DNA of 36,000 nt, from the NCBI GenBank assembly GCA_016946835.1, contig JACVTC010000003.1:952501-988500 (forward strand). Reading direction: 5' to 3'. The number at the start of each line of letters is the position of its first letter. The stretch's first letter is position 1. The DNA comes from Neocallimastix lanati (nom. inval.). Lineage: Eukaryota; Neocallimastigomycota; Neocallimastigomycetes; Neocallimastigales; Neocallimastigaceae. Below, in pieces: positions 16,755 to 29,332 of this stretch. Both the position numbers and the translations under genes were made by a program. The notes beneath the pieces are model-generated. The model did not search any database. It was not told the DNA's origin and worked only from the letters and a program-made list of their open reading frames with translations.

Positions 16755-17632
16755 ATGGATAAGGTTAATGGTTTCGTTGATCAAATGGATAGGGAATTAA
16801 AGAAAGTTCCCTACTTAGAAATGCTTGATGAAAAGACAAAGGTTCCAAGATTAAAGACTTATGTTACTTTAGCTTTATCTGCAGTCATTGGTATTTTTAT
16901 ATTCTTTAATATCTTTGGTGATTTATTATCTACTTTGGTAAGTAAATAATAATAAATTAAAAGTACTAATAGTATAAATTAGAAATTATTGTTTTAAATA
17001 AGTTTCAATAAATGTATTTTTTTTTATTGTAAAATTTATTTATATTAATATTTTATTTTTTTTTTATTACAAAAAAGATTGCTTTTGTTTACCCAGCATA
17101 CATTTCATTCAAGGCCATTGAAAGTGCTGATAAAACTGATGATACACAAGTAAGAAACTATTAAATATTTTAAAAAAATAAAAATAATCAATATTAAAAA
17201 AAAGAAATATTAAACATTTTGTACTATTATTTAATTATTTGGAACAATTATATTAAAATAGTGGTTAACTTATTGGACTGTATTTGGTTTCCTTCATTTA
17301 GTTGAATGTTTCTCTGACCAAATTCTTGGTTGGGTTCCATTCTACTACTTCCTTAAAACTGTTTTTACTTTATGGTTATCTTTACCACAATTCAGAGTAA
17401 GATAACATTAAAGAAATATGATGAAAAATATAATAAAAATGAAAATAAAATAAATATTGATTAATAATGAATGAAACAATTTTTAAAAAAAAATAATAAT
17501 AATAATTAGGGTGCTGAAATTCTTTACGAAAAATTCATTAGAGTTTACCTCCTCAGAAACCAAGATAAGATTGACAAACACATTAGTGGTGCTGCTAAGA
17601 ACGCAGAATCTTTATTAAGCAAGAATGAATAA
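16755..17632 (+). CDS. YOP1: YOP1/REEP5-like ER membrane-shaping protein (TB2/DP1/HVA22 family), 4 exons
   Basis: Exons 16755-16937, 17078-17149, 17262-17396 and 17510-17632 join in phase 0 with donors GTAAGT, GTAAGA and GTAAGA and acceptors AAG, TAG and TAG, giving 170 residues (yeast Yop1 is 180). The family signature is clear: FVYPAYISFKAIES near residues 63-77, then WLTYWTVFGFLHLVECFSD at 86-104, then WVPFYYFLKTVFTLWLSLPQ. Hydrophobic segments at about 36-57, 58-72, 88-101 and 108-127 fit the paired hairpins that wedge into the ER membrane and curve tubules with reticulons. The C-terminal tail is charged and may form an amphipathic helix. The start is the only ATG in a short A-rich leader that opens the frame. 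Length, splicing and motifs all suggest an intact gene. Confidence 0.95.
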
Positions 17633-18690
17633 ATTTCTTAAAAATCAATAAAAAAAAATAATGTTTTCTGTATATTTAAAATATATTTATTAATATCGTT
17701 TGCTTAAATATATAGATAGAACGAAAAAGAAAGAATTATTTATTAATAATATTATGAGAATTAATAATTAAAAAAAGAGAATTATTTATTAATAATAATA
17801 TGAAAATTAATAATTAAAAAATATATATATATTAAAAAGAAAATATATATATATTTAAAGGAATATTTTAATATAAATAAAAATAATTAATAAATAAGAA
17901 ATAATTAATATTAATTTTATTTTATTTTTTTTTTTTTTTTTATAATTTTTTTTATTTTTTTTTTTGAAAGAAATTAATATTAATAAGAAAATAATAAAAG
18001 CTTTTTAATTATTTATTAATAGAATTAGAATAAACAAAATGATTTGATTTAAATTATCAATGTTAAAAAATATTTATCTTAAAAACATTTTTTTAATTAT
18101 TTATATTATTTGATAGAATATGAAATATGTGTAAAATGTATGAAAGGTAATGTAATATAATTAATGTATAAGACAAAATGTATTAATATAAAAACGTTGA
18201 ATTTAGAATAATTAACTCTTTAACATAAAGTATATTAAGACATAATTATAAACCAAAAATACTTAACATTATTGTTTATATATATATATGTATTTTTTTT
18301 TTTTTTTTTTATATTATTATTTATTAAATTATATATGAATTAATAAAAAAGTATATTTGTATACATTTTTTTTTGTCAATTTTATCTTTAATATATATGA
18401 TAAAATACAAATTATAATTGTAACACATAACATTCATTTTTATACAAATTAGTATTTATAAAATAAAAACGAAAAATATGAAAAATATTTAATTTTTTTA
18501 TTCTATTTTCTTTTTATTATTTTTTTAATTATTTATTAATTAATAAATTATAAATTTCTTTTTATAACATATTTATTATTAATTTTTTAATTAATTTATT
18601 TATTTATTTATTTATTTATTTTATATAAAATATTTGTTTATTTATTTATTTTATATAAAATATTTGTTTAATAATTTTATATTAATTAAA
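17633..18690. other. AT-rich region downstream of YOP1
   Basis: It contains the YOP1 3' end (AATAAA-like sequence at 17647). A ~47-bp direct duplication lies at 17732-17820 and a 28-bp direct duplication (TTTATTTATTTTATATAAAA core) at 18615-18671. No gene is seen. Confidence 0.65.
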
Positions 18691-18790
18691 TTTGTTTCCG
18701 ATGGGTACTTCGTGCCAGATGTGGATATAAATTCAATGCACGTGTTGCCATAACTTGTCAATATGATTGAAGAAGATTATCTAGAACGAT
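18690..18790 (+). mobile_element. LINE-type retrotransposon 3' coding fragment (older copy)
   Basis: The plus strand reads LRARCGYKFNARVAITCQYD at about 18698-18757, then after a one-base frame change IEEDYLERCPSY. This has the same order as the C-terminal end of the retroelement at 20510-20650 (LRSGFKYNTTIVI, then CPKVCPYC). It appears to be a second, separate copy of the zinc-knuckle end of a LINE ORF, cut off by an ATT tract at 18798. The minus-strand open frame here (18758-18970) is probably a shadow. Confidence 0.55.
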
Positions 18791-19348
18791 GTCCTTCTTA
18801 TTATTATTATTATTATTATACACTTCGTTACTATTCTCAGAATATGTACTTAAATCTATATTATTCATATATGTAATAACAGTTTTAACATTACTATTTA
18901 ATATTGGACAATATTTGGTAATTATAAAAATTTTTTCATAAAGAATTTCAATATCCATAAAATATTTCATACATAATTCACCGAAAAGATAGCATTTAAA
19001 AATGTTCCAATCGAAGATTACTATTTTCTCTTTAATAAGAATAGTGTTGCTAAATAATAGTAATAGTATTGATAGTAAAATAGGAATAGGAATATTAATA
19101 TTAATGATAGTAAAAATAATAGTTTCGTTACAAATAAAATAATGAATAGATCAATTTCTGATAATTGTGTTTATACTAGTAATTTTTTGAATAATGAGTG
19201 TGTAAATATATATGTGACGTTGTACCAATTATATAACTTCCTTCATAGCGGAAGATATGAATGCATTATTGATTTAAATTATAAAAAAGAATAGAATACT
19301 ATGTTTAATAATCAAATTATTTCTGGTGATTATTCAAAAACGTCATTC

Positions 19349-19731
19349 TTGTAGATGGGAATAGAGTAAATGCTTTGAAACTATTTTCATTAAAATCTGG
19401 AAAGAATCGTTTCCAAATGACTGGAACTCTACTTCTATTGTGTCTATTTCAAAGAAAAGAAATCTTTCCAATGTAATAACTATAGAAGTATTTTTCTGAT
19501 CAATATTGGTCTTAAAATCATAACTAAAATAATTAATGATAGAATTTCTAAGTATGCTTTTGCACATAATCTTATTCGACCTGAACAATTCGGTTTTCGT
19601 AATCATAAAGAGTGTATTAGCCTTTATATTTCTATAAGAGAAATTTGTCAAAGAAGAAAATTAAAAGGTAAATTCGCATATGTAACCTTTCTTGATCTTA
19701 AAAAGGTATATAACTCTATTCCCATCTACAA
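19349..19731. repeat. 19-bp perfect inverted repeat within the LINE remnant
   Basis: The segment 19349-19367 is the exact reverse complement of 19713-19731, where the sequence encodes the NSIPIYN region of the reverse transcriptase. With eight G/C bases it is unlikely to be an A/T coincidence. Confidence 0.85.
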
Positions 19732-21004
19732 CATTCTTACTTAATTATTTCATTTTGGTATACGTGATAAGTGTTTCAATTTCATTTCCAAACTTTATTT
19801 TGTTTCCAAAGCGAGAGTTCGTTACCTAAACATGCTATTTGATGAATTTCCTGTTAATGGAGGAGTTAGACAGGGTTGACCTTCCTCTCCTCTTATATTA
19901 TTTGATTTGTTTATAAGTGATATTTTAGATAAAGTGATAAATATAGTGTAAATATTAGAAATAAAAAATGTTTTAGTGGTCTCTTAGTAGACGTTATTGT
20001 ACTAGTTGCCCCAACTGAAACTAAAATAAAGGCTCTCCTTCCTCATGTATTTAACTGGACCAATAAAAATGAAATGTCCTTCGGTATTAATAAAAATGCT
20101 ACCATGGTTATTAAGCCTTTAAATTTTGTAAATTATCCTGGTTATGAAGATCTTCAAATTTTTCCTATTGTTGGATTTCTTGCTTCACTTCAAATCAAAT
20201 GCTTTATTAAATGGAAAAATTCTAAATGTATTATATGGATCTAATAGAAAATATTCTTAAGAGAACATGATTTTTTTGTCTGAGAAAAATATTCTTTTCA
20301 TCTCTCAATAGAAAAATTAGATGAAAATATTAAGAAATATAAACGAAATATAAACGAGGTAATTGAATTCTATTGGTCAAATAATAGTAAAGGTCAAGGA
20401 ATTAAAGGTACAAATTAAAATAAATACAAATATATTGAAACTAGAAAATTATTAAAGCTCAGCTTTGAATTTCCTCAATTTAATTTAGGTTTTAGCTGGA
20501 TCTTATGATTAAGATCTGGTTTTAAGTACAACACTACGATTGTTATCAGAAGTGGTAGAGTTTTTGACAGTTGTCCGAAAGTCTGCCCATACTGTAGAGA
20601 AGGTGAACAGTCGTTCATCCATTGAATATTCGAATGTTCTTCCTTTTCATTATATGAATAAGAATATTTAAATTTTATCAATGACATTTTTTTAATATTC
20701 ATTGAAAAAATAAGGACTCTTTCCTTATTACCTACATATTCTAATATTTTATACTATGAAATTTTTAATTTTTGAACTTATTTTTATTCTTTATTACATT
20801 AAATTTTCTATGATTAATTATTTTTTTTTTATTTTTTTTAATTTTTTTTTTATTTTACTTAATCTTTTATATACATTTTATTTTTATCTTTAAATTATAT
20901 AATGTGTTTTTTTTTTTTTTTTTTTTTTTTTATTAAAAAAAATGTAATACAAAGAACTGTAGTAATCTATTTAATAAAGCACTAGAAGTGTATTCTCTAC
21001 CTAA

Positions 21005-21007
<3 letters not shown>

Positions 21008-21047
<40 letters not shown>
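21008..21047 (+). repeat. Poly-A run of 40 bases at the LINE 3' end
   Basis: An uninterrupted A40 follows 36 bases after AATAAA. It fits a retrotransposon poly-A tail, although A runs are common throughout this window. Confidence 0.8.
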
Positions 21048-21049
<2 letters not shown>

Positions 21050-21411
21050 ATTTTGATCTTTTTTTTTTCTTTTGTATTAATGTATATTTATTGATTTATT
21101 CGTTTATCTGTTTACTTGTTTTTTATTTAATTATAAATAATAATTAAATAATAAAATTTATTTATTTATTTTTATTTTTATATAAATATTTTTTATATAA
21201 AAATTCAAGTTATTGTATTTATTTTCTTTCTAACATAGATAATAAGGATTTTGTTGAAATAAAGCAAAATAAAGTATAAACAGTGTTAATTATTCTAATT
21301 TTTATTTTATATTTATATTATTAACTATATAATGTTTATTTTTGGATATTTTAGTATAATAAATAGTAATAAAACAATAATAATGAAAGAAATAATATAT
21401 AAAATATTTAT
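21048..21411. other. AT-rich spacer
   Basis: Only A/T-rich sequence with short TTTA and TTTTA tracts separates the LINE tail from the 3' end of the second ankyrin pseudogene. No gene is seen. Confidence 0.6.
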
Positions 21412-22670
21412 TTATACTTTTTTTTTATCGTTTTTTATATTTTTTGCAAGATGGAAAAAAATAATCTCTATAATATTAAATTCTTCGGAGTAGTTCGCGA
21501 ACAATTTAATCCTTTTGTTGTTATTGAAATGAATGGCTGTTAAGATTGGGCTGTCTTCATTATGATGATTCTTAATTTTCGATATATTCAATAATATTTG
21601 AAGAATACCAGTATTATCGAAAGAATAGACATACAATATAGAAGAATTACATCCATAATCTTCTTTATGTATTTATAAATCATTGGTATTTTCTTATCGA
21701 ACCAATTCAATATTGTAATTTTTTTAATTATATACAAAAATGGATAGTTTTCATCTTAATTGAATTTGCTTATTTTTACAAATATATATATTAGAATATT
21801 GAATTAATAATTTGGCTATTTCCATATGTCCTTGACTAAATGTATCTGAAAAAAGTGTTTGACTGTTTCCAAATCATAAAATTCATCAAATTCAAAACCA
21901 ATTTTATTATCCGTTTCATATTCAAGTAATAATTGAGCAATATCAATATTATAATTTTTTTTTAGCATACGTTAGTGGGTGTGTTCCATAGTCATTTTTT
22001 TTTTAGTGTATTACATTAAAAATTAAATTTTATTAAATTCATTATTCCTTAAAAGCATATAAAATAGGATAATATCTATTTCATCTATTCCAAAGGAAAT
22101 ATTATTATCTTCAACATATCCAACTAATAATTCTATAATTTCACTATTATTTAAATTCATTACTGATTAAATGGACCATTTAACTGATGATTTAGAGTGA
22201 TTATAATTATTTTAAGTTAAAATAATATGATGATATGCGGCATAATCAATAATCAAATTTAACTATTTCAATATTATCATTTTCAACAGAATATAAAATT
22301 GTATTGGTACAATTTTCAAAAAAATTTTGTTTTATTTCTTAACGAATATGATAATTATTAGCATATCTAATTAACAACTTTACTATTTCAATATTGTTGT
22401 TCTTTATTGTTAAAATAAGAGGAAAACTATAATAATCCCAACTATTTTCATAACTACTGTAAACTCTATAGATTTTATTTATTTTTAAGGTAATATTTTT
22501 TTCAATGTATAAGTCATGAATAATTTTACTATTTCATTTTCATTTTACCATATTACAGCAAAATAAAGTGGAGAAAATTAACGGAGGAACAAAAATAATC
22601 ATAACTATAACTAACCATATCTCTATCATTTATTTCAATAATTATACAAGGTTCAATCACTATTTCTTAT
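21412..22670 (-). pseudogene. Strongly decayed ankyrin-repeat gene
   Basis: On the minus strand, ankyrin-like peptides appear in the right order but in changing frames. They include FPLILTIKNNNIEIVKLLIRYA (about 22445-22375), NTILYSVENDNIEIVK followed after a frame change by LIIDYAAYHH, NNSEIIELLVGYVEDNN (about 22165-22110), DYGTHPLTYAKK and then IDIAQLLLEYE (about 21995-21920), and DSPILTAIHFNNNKRIKLFANYSEE near the end (about 21560-21490). Stops and frameshifts occur between almost every repeat. It is more degraded than the ankyrin pseudogene at 11.4-14.6 kb and lacks its acidic N-terminal repeats. Boundaries are approximate. Confidence 0.75.
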
Positions 22671-22826
22671 GTTGTAGCAGTTTGAAAATATAAATGTTAA
22701 GTATGAATTTAATAGAAATCTTCATTAATGATTAAAATAATAATTAATAATAATTATAATAATAATAATAATAATATACATTTTATCTACTTCTATTTTG
22801 TTATTTTGTTATTATTTGTTGTATTG

Positions 22827-23001
<175 letters not shown>

Positions 23002-23037
23002 AAAAATAAAATAAAATAAAATAAAATAAAATAAAAA

Positions 23038-24189
23038 TATACTGTCATTTAATTAATAAATTGTTTTTAATTCGAGACCATGACATCCACAAATTTTAAT
23101 TTACACGTGAAGCACATTAAATTATGTAAAATACATAGAATTTTCTTTATTTCAAAATATCTCTATCTTTCTTTAATTTTTTTAATATAAAAAAATAAAA
23201 AAAAAAAAATTAAAAATAAAAATAAATAAAAATAAATAAAAATAAATAAATAAATAAAAATAAAATAAAATAAAATATAATGAATAATTACAATTCTTAC
23301 TTAAAAATATATATCAGTAAATCTATATATATTTAATAAACTTATATTTTAAAAATTGATTCTTTTTATCCATTAACTATTTTTATATTCATATTTACAT
23401 TTATATTATTAAATAATGACGTATTTTTAATGATATTATTTAATAAATTATATTTTATTTACTATATATATATTGATATGTCCTATTTTAAATATCATAT
23501 AACATTATTAACTACCTTTTAATGGAATATCATTGTTACTTTTCATAGATATATTATATATTATATTTAAAATTAAATTATATTATTAATATCCAATAAT
23601 TTATTAAGTAAAATAAGAATTATATTTCAAAAAAATATACAAATTTTGTATTACAACTGTAATGAATAACAAAATGATCATCATAACATAAATTATAAAT
23701 GATATGTTTTTTTAAATCTTTATCTACTTCAATGACTAGGAAAATCCACTGTATATATTGAAACTTTAAATAGTAAAATATAAATTAAAATTTAAAATTC
23801 AAAAATTATATTATTTTATTTTACCTCTATATTAAATGTAAATTTTAAATTAAGTTATTTTAATAGAATAGAATTTTTCATTTAAAGATTTTTTTTTTTA
23901 TTATTAAAAATGGTTAAAATTAACTATTTTGTTATATTATATCAAAATGAAAAAATAACAAAATGACAAGTCAATCAATTGAAAATATTTTATTCTAAAA
24001 AAAAAAAAAAATTAAAGAATATATATTTGTATTTTTAATAAAAAAATCTAAAGGATAATTTCTTAATCACAATTCATAATTTCCATACAAATTTAAATTT
24101 AATAATAGTATCATTAATATATTTATTATTATTTATTATTATTCCAATTATTATTTATTTTTATTATTTATTATTTATTATTATATATA

Positions 24190-24234
<45 letters not shown>

Positions 24235-24614
24235 GACAATTCTATTATTATTAATTTTAAATGAAAGAATATGAAATACGAAACTTTTTTCTCTATTATA
24301 ACATTTTCAATGATATTACTATATTTTTTTATAGTTTTTTTTATTTATGTATAGAATATATGATTCTTTAGTTTTTAAGTATTAAGACTTAAAAATTAAT
24401 GGTAAAAAAAAAAAAAAGTCCTTTTGCGAGTCATAATTACTAATTATTAAATAATAATAATAAACAATAATTAATGGTAATATAAAAATTGTTAAATAAT
24501 GTTAAAAAAAATAATTTAATTATTAAAAATGATAGATAATAATAAATTAAAGAATTGTATTATAAATTTAATAAAAAAAATAATTTAAATTATAAAATTT
24601 ATAAAAAGTTAATA
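23038..24614. other. AT-rich non-coding region
   Basis: No gene is seen. It contains an AAATA/AAAAT tract at 23180-23275, an ATT array of about 18 units at 24190-24235, and higher-complexity patches near 23060-23125 and 23640-23760 that I could not assign to any family. Confidence 0.6.
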
Positions 24615-25705
24615 TTTTATAATAAATGTATTTCTAAATGAAATAATATAAAATTTAATTGTTAAAAAAAAAATATTTTAATAAATTTAAAACTTTCCAT
24701 TATAATATTATATTATATTCAATTATATAATACGTAAAGATATATAAAAAAAAAAAAAAAAAAAAAAGAAAAAATCCACTAAAATTATTAATATATAGAA
24801 ATACAAGCTAAACCTTGATGAATTTACATTTTAATAGTTTTATTAATATTAATTATATACATATTATTAGTTTTAAAGTATTAACAAATTTATATATATT
24901 ATTTTTTTATATATAAAAATATAATATATATATGAAAATATAACAAAATATATATATATATATATTACAATTATATAATAAATGTATTTCTAAATGAAAT
25001 AATATAAAATTTAATTGTTAAAAAAAAAATATTTAAATAAATTTAAAACTTTCCATTATAATATTATATTATATTCAATTATATAATACGTAAAGATATA
25101 TAAAAAAAAAAAAAAAAAAAAAAGAAAAAATCCACTAAAATTATTAATATATAGAAATACAAGCTAAACCTTGATGAATTTACATTTTAATAGTTTTATT
25201 AATATTAATTATATACATATTATTAGTTTTAAAGTATTAACAAATTTATATATATTATTTTTTTATATATAAAAATATAATATATATATGAAAATATAAC
25301 AAAATATATATATATATATATTACAATTATATAATAATTTATTTCTAAATGAAATAATATAAAATTTAATTGTTAAAAAAAAAAATATTTAAATAAATTT
25401 AAAACTTTCCATTATAATATTATATTATATTCAATTATATAATACATAAAGATATATATATATATAAAAAAAAAAAAAAAAAAAATCCACTAAAATTATT
25501 AATATATAGAGATACAAGCTAAACCTTGATGAATTTATATTTTAATAGTTTTATTAATATTAATTATATACATATTATTAGTTTTAAAGTATTAACAAAT
25601 TTATATATATTATTTTTTTATATATAAAAATATAATATATATATATGAAAATATAACAAAATATATATATATATATAAATATATATTACAATTATATAAT
25701 AATTT
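24615..25705. repeat. Three tandem copies of a ~356-bp AT-rich unit
   Basis: Copies are 24615-24970, 24971-25326 and 25327-25691, with 14 bases of a fourth at 25692-25705. Copies 1 and 2 are almost identical; copy 3 differs by several substitutions and a longer AT dinucleotide tract. Each unit contains TTTCTAAATGAAATAATAT, a poly-A run of about 20 followed by AATCCACTAAAATTATTAAT, and the distinctive AAGCTAAACCTTGATGAATT. No coding frame spans the unit. Confidence 0.95.
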
Positions 25706-25722
25706 AAGTATTTTTATATATC

Positions 25723-26772
25723 TTAAAATATCTTTTCCATAAACAGTAAACTAAGCATAAAACTAATAATTAAAAATGATTGAGTTAAAACAATATTCGA
25801 TTGACTTGCACTTGCATCTGGAACATTATTATTATTATTATTATTACTATTATCATTTGAAACGTCGGTATTATTCAAATTATTATCTAATGAATTTTTA
25901 AGGTTGTTATCATTAAAATTACTACCATTATTACCATATTGATTTGGTATATCAGTAAAAGTATTAGTATTTGTATCAATAATAACATCATTATTTCCTA
26001 TATTATTATTATTTCCTATGTTAATATTATTTCTAATGTTATTATTTCCTATGTTATTATTATTATTACTAATGGAACCTAAGGTATCCGAATGATCAAG
26101 TGCAGTAATTAATTTCATTGATTCTGAATTATTGTTTTTGTCAAGAATTTCATTTAATTTAATTGGATTAAAATTATAATTATTATTGGCACCATTATTA
26201 TTGACATTAATATTTCCAAAATTAACATTAACAGCATGATTTTTAGGACAATTGTTTAAGAAATTTAAAAGACCTTTGACTTCTTCTTTTTCTTTTTTTT
26301 GATCATCTGTTAACATATCTTTAAGTGATTCCATATACGTAATAGCAACTTTAAGGCATTTTTGAGATGAACAACTTCCTTTTATGCTTTCAAATATTTC
26401 TGAAAATTTCATATTTTGATAGATATCTGGATGAAGTTCAGTTTCTTGTATAATTTTAGAAAGAGGACAATAATCACCTTGTTCATCTCTTTTACAAGTA
26501 TATTTTAAAATATTATGCATATCTTTTAATACAGCTGAGGTAATTTCAATGAATTCTTTATCACAATCCTTTAAAATTTTTTCTGGAGTTTTAAATAGTT
26601 CTTTACATTGAGGACTAGCATAGGTTCCACACTTACTATCGAAAGTATCTGCATGGAAACTAGAAACACAATTTGAATATTTTTCTGTAGTAGCTCTGCA
26701 TTTTGAAATAACTTGAGAAAAGACTTCTACAGTCAAAAATTGTAAAACAATAATATAACTAATGAATTTCAT
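25723..26772 (-). CDS. Secreted Cys-rich, Asn-rich protein with probable GPI-anchor signal
   Basis: A single uninterrupted exon of 349 residues; family not recognised. Residues 1-19 (MKFISYIIVLQFLTVEVFS) form a signal peptide. Residues 20 to about 180 hold ten cysteines (25, 35, 48, 56, 70, 93, 102, 134, 139, 175), enough for five disulfides, in a mostly helical-looking charged domain. Residues 181 to about 318 are an Asn-rich low-complexity linker, with runs encoded largely by AAT. The end, SASQSNIVLTQSFLIISFML and a short hydrophobic tail, resembles a GPI-attachment signal with a small-residue omega site near 319-325; a plain C-terminal membrane anchor is the alternative. This suggests a cell-wall or surface protein displaying a disulfide-rich head on an Asn-rich stalk. 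The ~356-bp tandem repeat begins 18 bases past its stop codon. Confidence 0.8.
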   Translation of the reverse strand: MKFISYIIVLQFLTVEVFSQVISKCRATTEKYSNCVSSFHADTFDSKCGTYASPQCKELFKTPEKILKDCDKEFIEITSAVLKDMHNILKYTCKRDEQGDYCPLSKIIQETELHPDIYQNMKFSEIFESIKGSCSSQKCLKVAITYMESLKDMLTDDQKKEKEEVKGLLNFLNNCPKNHAVNVNFGNINVNNNGANNNYNFNPIKLNEILDKNNNSESMKLITALDHSDTLGSISNNNNNIGNNNIRNNINIGNNNNIGNNDVIIDTNTNTFTDIPNQYGNNGSNFNDNNLKNSLDNNLNNTDVSNDNSNNNNNNNVPDASASQSNIVLTQSFLIISFMLSLLFMEKIF

Positions 26773-27776
26773 ATTTATATATTTAAATAATATTTTATAT
26801 AATTAATAAATTGTTTTAAATAAATAATTTTCTTTCTTAATATATATATAATATATAATATATTTTATATTATATATATATATAATATTTTTTTAAATAG
26901 CTTGATTATCTTTTATTTTATAATTATTTATATAAATTTCAATATAACAGAAAAAAAATATAAAAAATGTAAGAAAAAAATAACATCTTTTATATAATAA
27001 TTTTTTACTATTCTATAATAATTTTTTTTTTCAATATTATTTTTATTAAATAATATTCGAGCATAATATTGTAATTTATTAAAATTATATTTTTTATTTT
27101 TTTATATATGAAATTTAATTTGGTTGATCAAAAATAAAATAAATTTCTCAATTATATAATTAAAACTTTTTTTTTATCCTTTTTTATTCATACGATATGT
27201 AATATTCATAATAATGAATATTTGTAGGTTATATATAAAACTTTTTTTATTATATATGTTTTTATATATATGAAATATAAACTTTTTTTTTTTTTACAAA
27301 GATAAGGAAAATAAATTTTAATTTTATATTTTTATATTTTAATTTTAATATTTAAAATTAATTAAAATTAATATTATATTTTTATATATATTTTAATATT
27401 TTTACATATTTATTTATGTACTTAAATTATTTTTAAAGATAGTACCATTTTTATTAACAATAAATTAAATAACTTTTTTTAAGTATGATAATATAAAATT
27501 TAATCTATTCTATGAAAATTTTAATTTTATCTTATATTAAAATTTATATTTTAATCTAGAAAGAAATATTTTATTTCATTAATGACCCAAAACTTTATTT
27601 TCTATTTTATAAATTAAATATTATTATTATTCAAAAGTACCACTAATAATTTTAAAGGTTTTCAGAATATATTTATTTATCAAATGATTAATATTTTTTA
27701 AAACAAAAAATTTATATATATATTTTGTATATAAGAAATATTTATAAAAATATTAAATAAAAAAATATTAAAAAAT

Positions 27777-27777
27777 A

Positions 27778-27855
<78 letters not shown>
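27777..27855 (+). repeat. (AAAT)n microsatellite, about 20 units
   Basis: An uninterrupted AAAT tetranucleotide array of about 79 bp in non-coding DNA. Confidence 0.95.
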
Positions 27856-27857
<2 letters not shown>

Positions 27858-28129
27858 ATATATATAAACATTAAATAAAAAAAATAATATTATATAAAAA
27901 TATTATATAAAAAAATAATTATATAAAAAAATATTAATTAAAAATAATTTGAAAATATAAAAAAATTAAAAAAAAACACTGTTATATACCATTATATAAT
28001 TATATATGTAAAAGAAATAGAAAAAAAATGAAAATCCTTATTACATCTATTATATACTTAAATACATAATTATTATTTATTGAAATGGAACATTTAAGAA
28101 GAAAATAATTAATAACTTAATAATATATA

Positions 28130-28184
28130 TATTCAATTTGCAATGAAAAAAATATTATGTATATTTTTCATTGTAAATTGAATA
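28130..28184. repeat. Inverted repeat, 21-bp arms, 13-nt loop
   Basis: ATTCAATTTGCAATGAAAAA at 28131-28150 is mirrored by TTTTTCATTGTAAATTGAAT at 28164-28183 with a single mismatch that would be a G-T wobble in one strand's RNA. A flanking T/A pair extends the stem to 21. Confidence 0.9.
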
Positions 28185-28238
28185 CTTTTTCTTTATATTT
28201 TTAAATTAGCTTATTAATATTAACTTAACGAATAATTT

Positions 28239-29332
<1,094 letters not shown>

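Larger units (their letters stand above)
19200..21047 (+). mobile_element. Degraded non-LTR (LINE) retrotransposon with reverse transcriptase and poly-A tail
   Basis: The plus strand shows reverse transcriptase blocks in order: KIWKESFPNDWNST (about 19399-19440), NYRSIFLINIGLKIITKIIN, RPEQFGFR (19577-19600), FLDLKKVYNSIP (19687-19722), GGVRQG-stop-PSSPL (19859-19894), LLVDVIVLVAP and NEMSFGINKNATMVIKP (about 20070-20115). A C-terminal CPYC...H...C knuckle lies at about 20568-20640. The catalytic ADD box reads VDV, a TGA replaces the Cys of GVRQGC (19877-19879), and several frameshifts occur. An AATAAA at 20971 and an A40 run at 21008-21047 look like the 3' end of the inserted copy. The element is dead. 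Its 5' limit is uncertain because coding similarity fades near 19200. Confidence 0.85.

Noticed and set aside
18758-18970. 70-codon minus-strand frame with an Asn run
   Set aside because: The plus strand gives the better reading, a LINE zinc-knuckle end matching the copy at 20.5 kb. The Asn run is a short ATT array. A coding role cannot be fully excluded.
27777-27855. AAAT array as a possible origin or centromere element
   Set aside because: Low complexity alone is not evidence in a genome where such tracts are everywhere.
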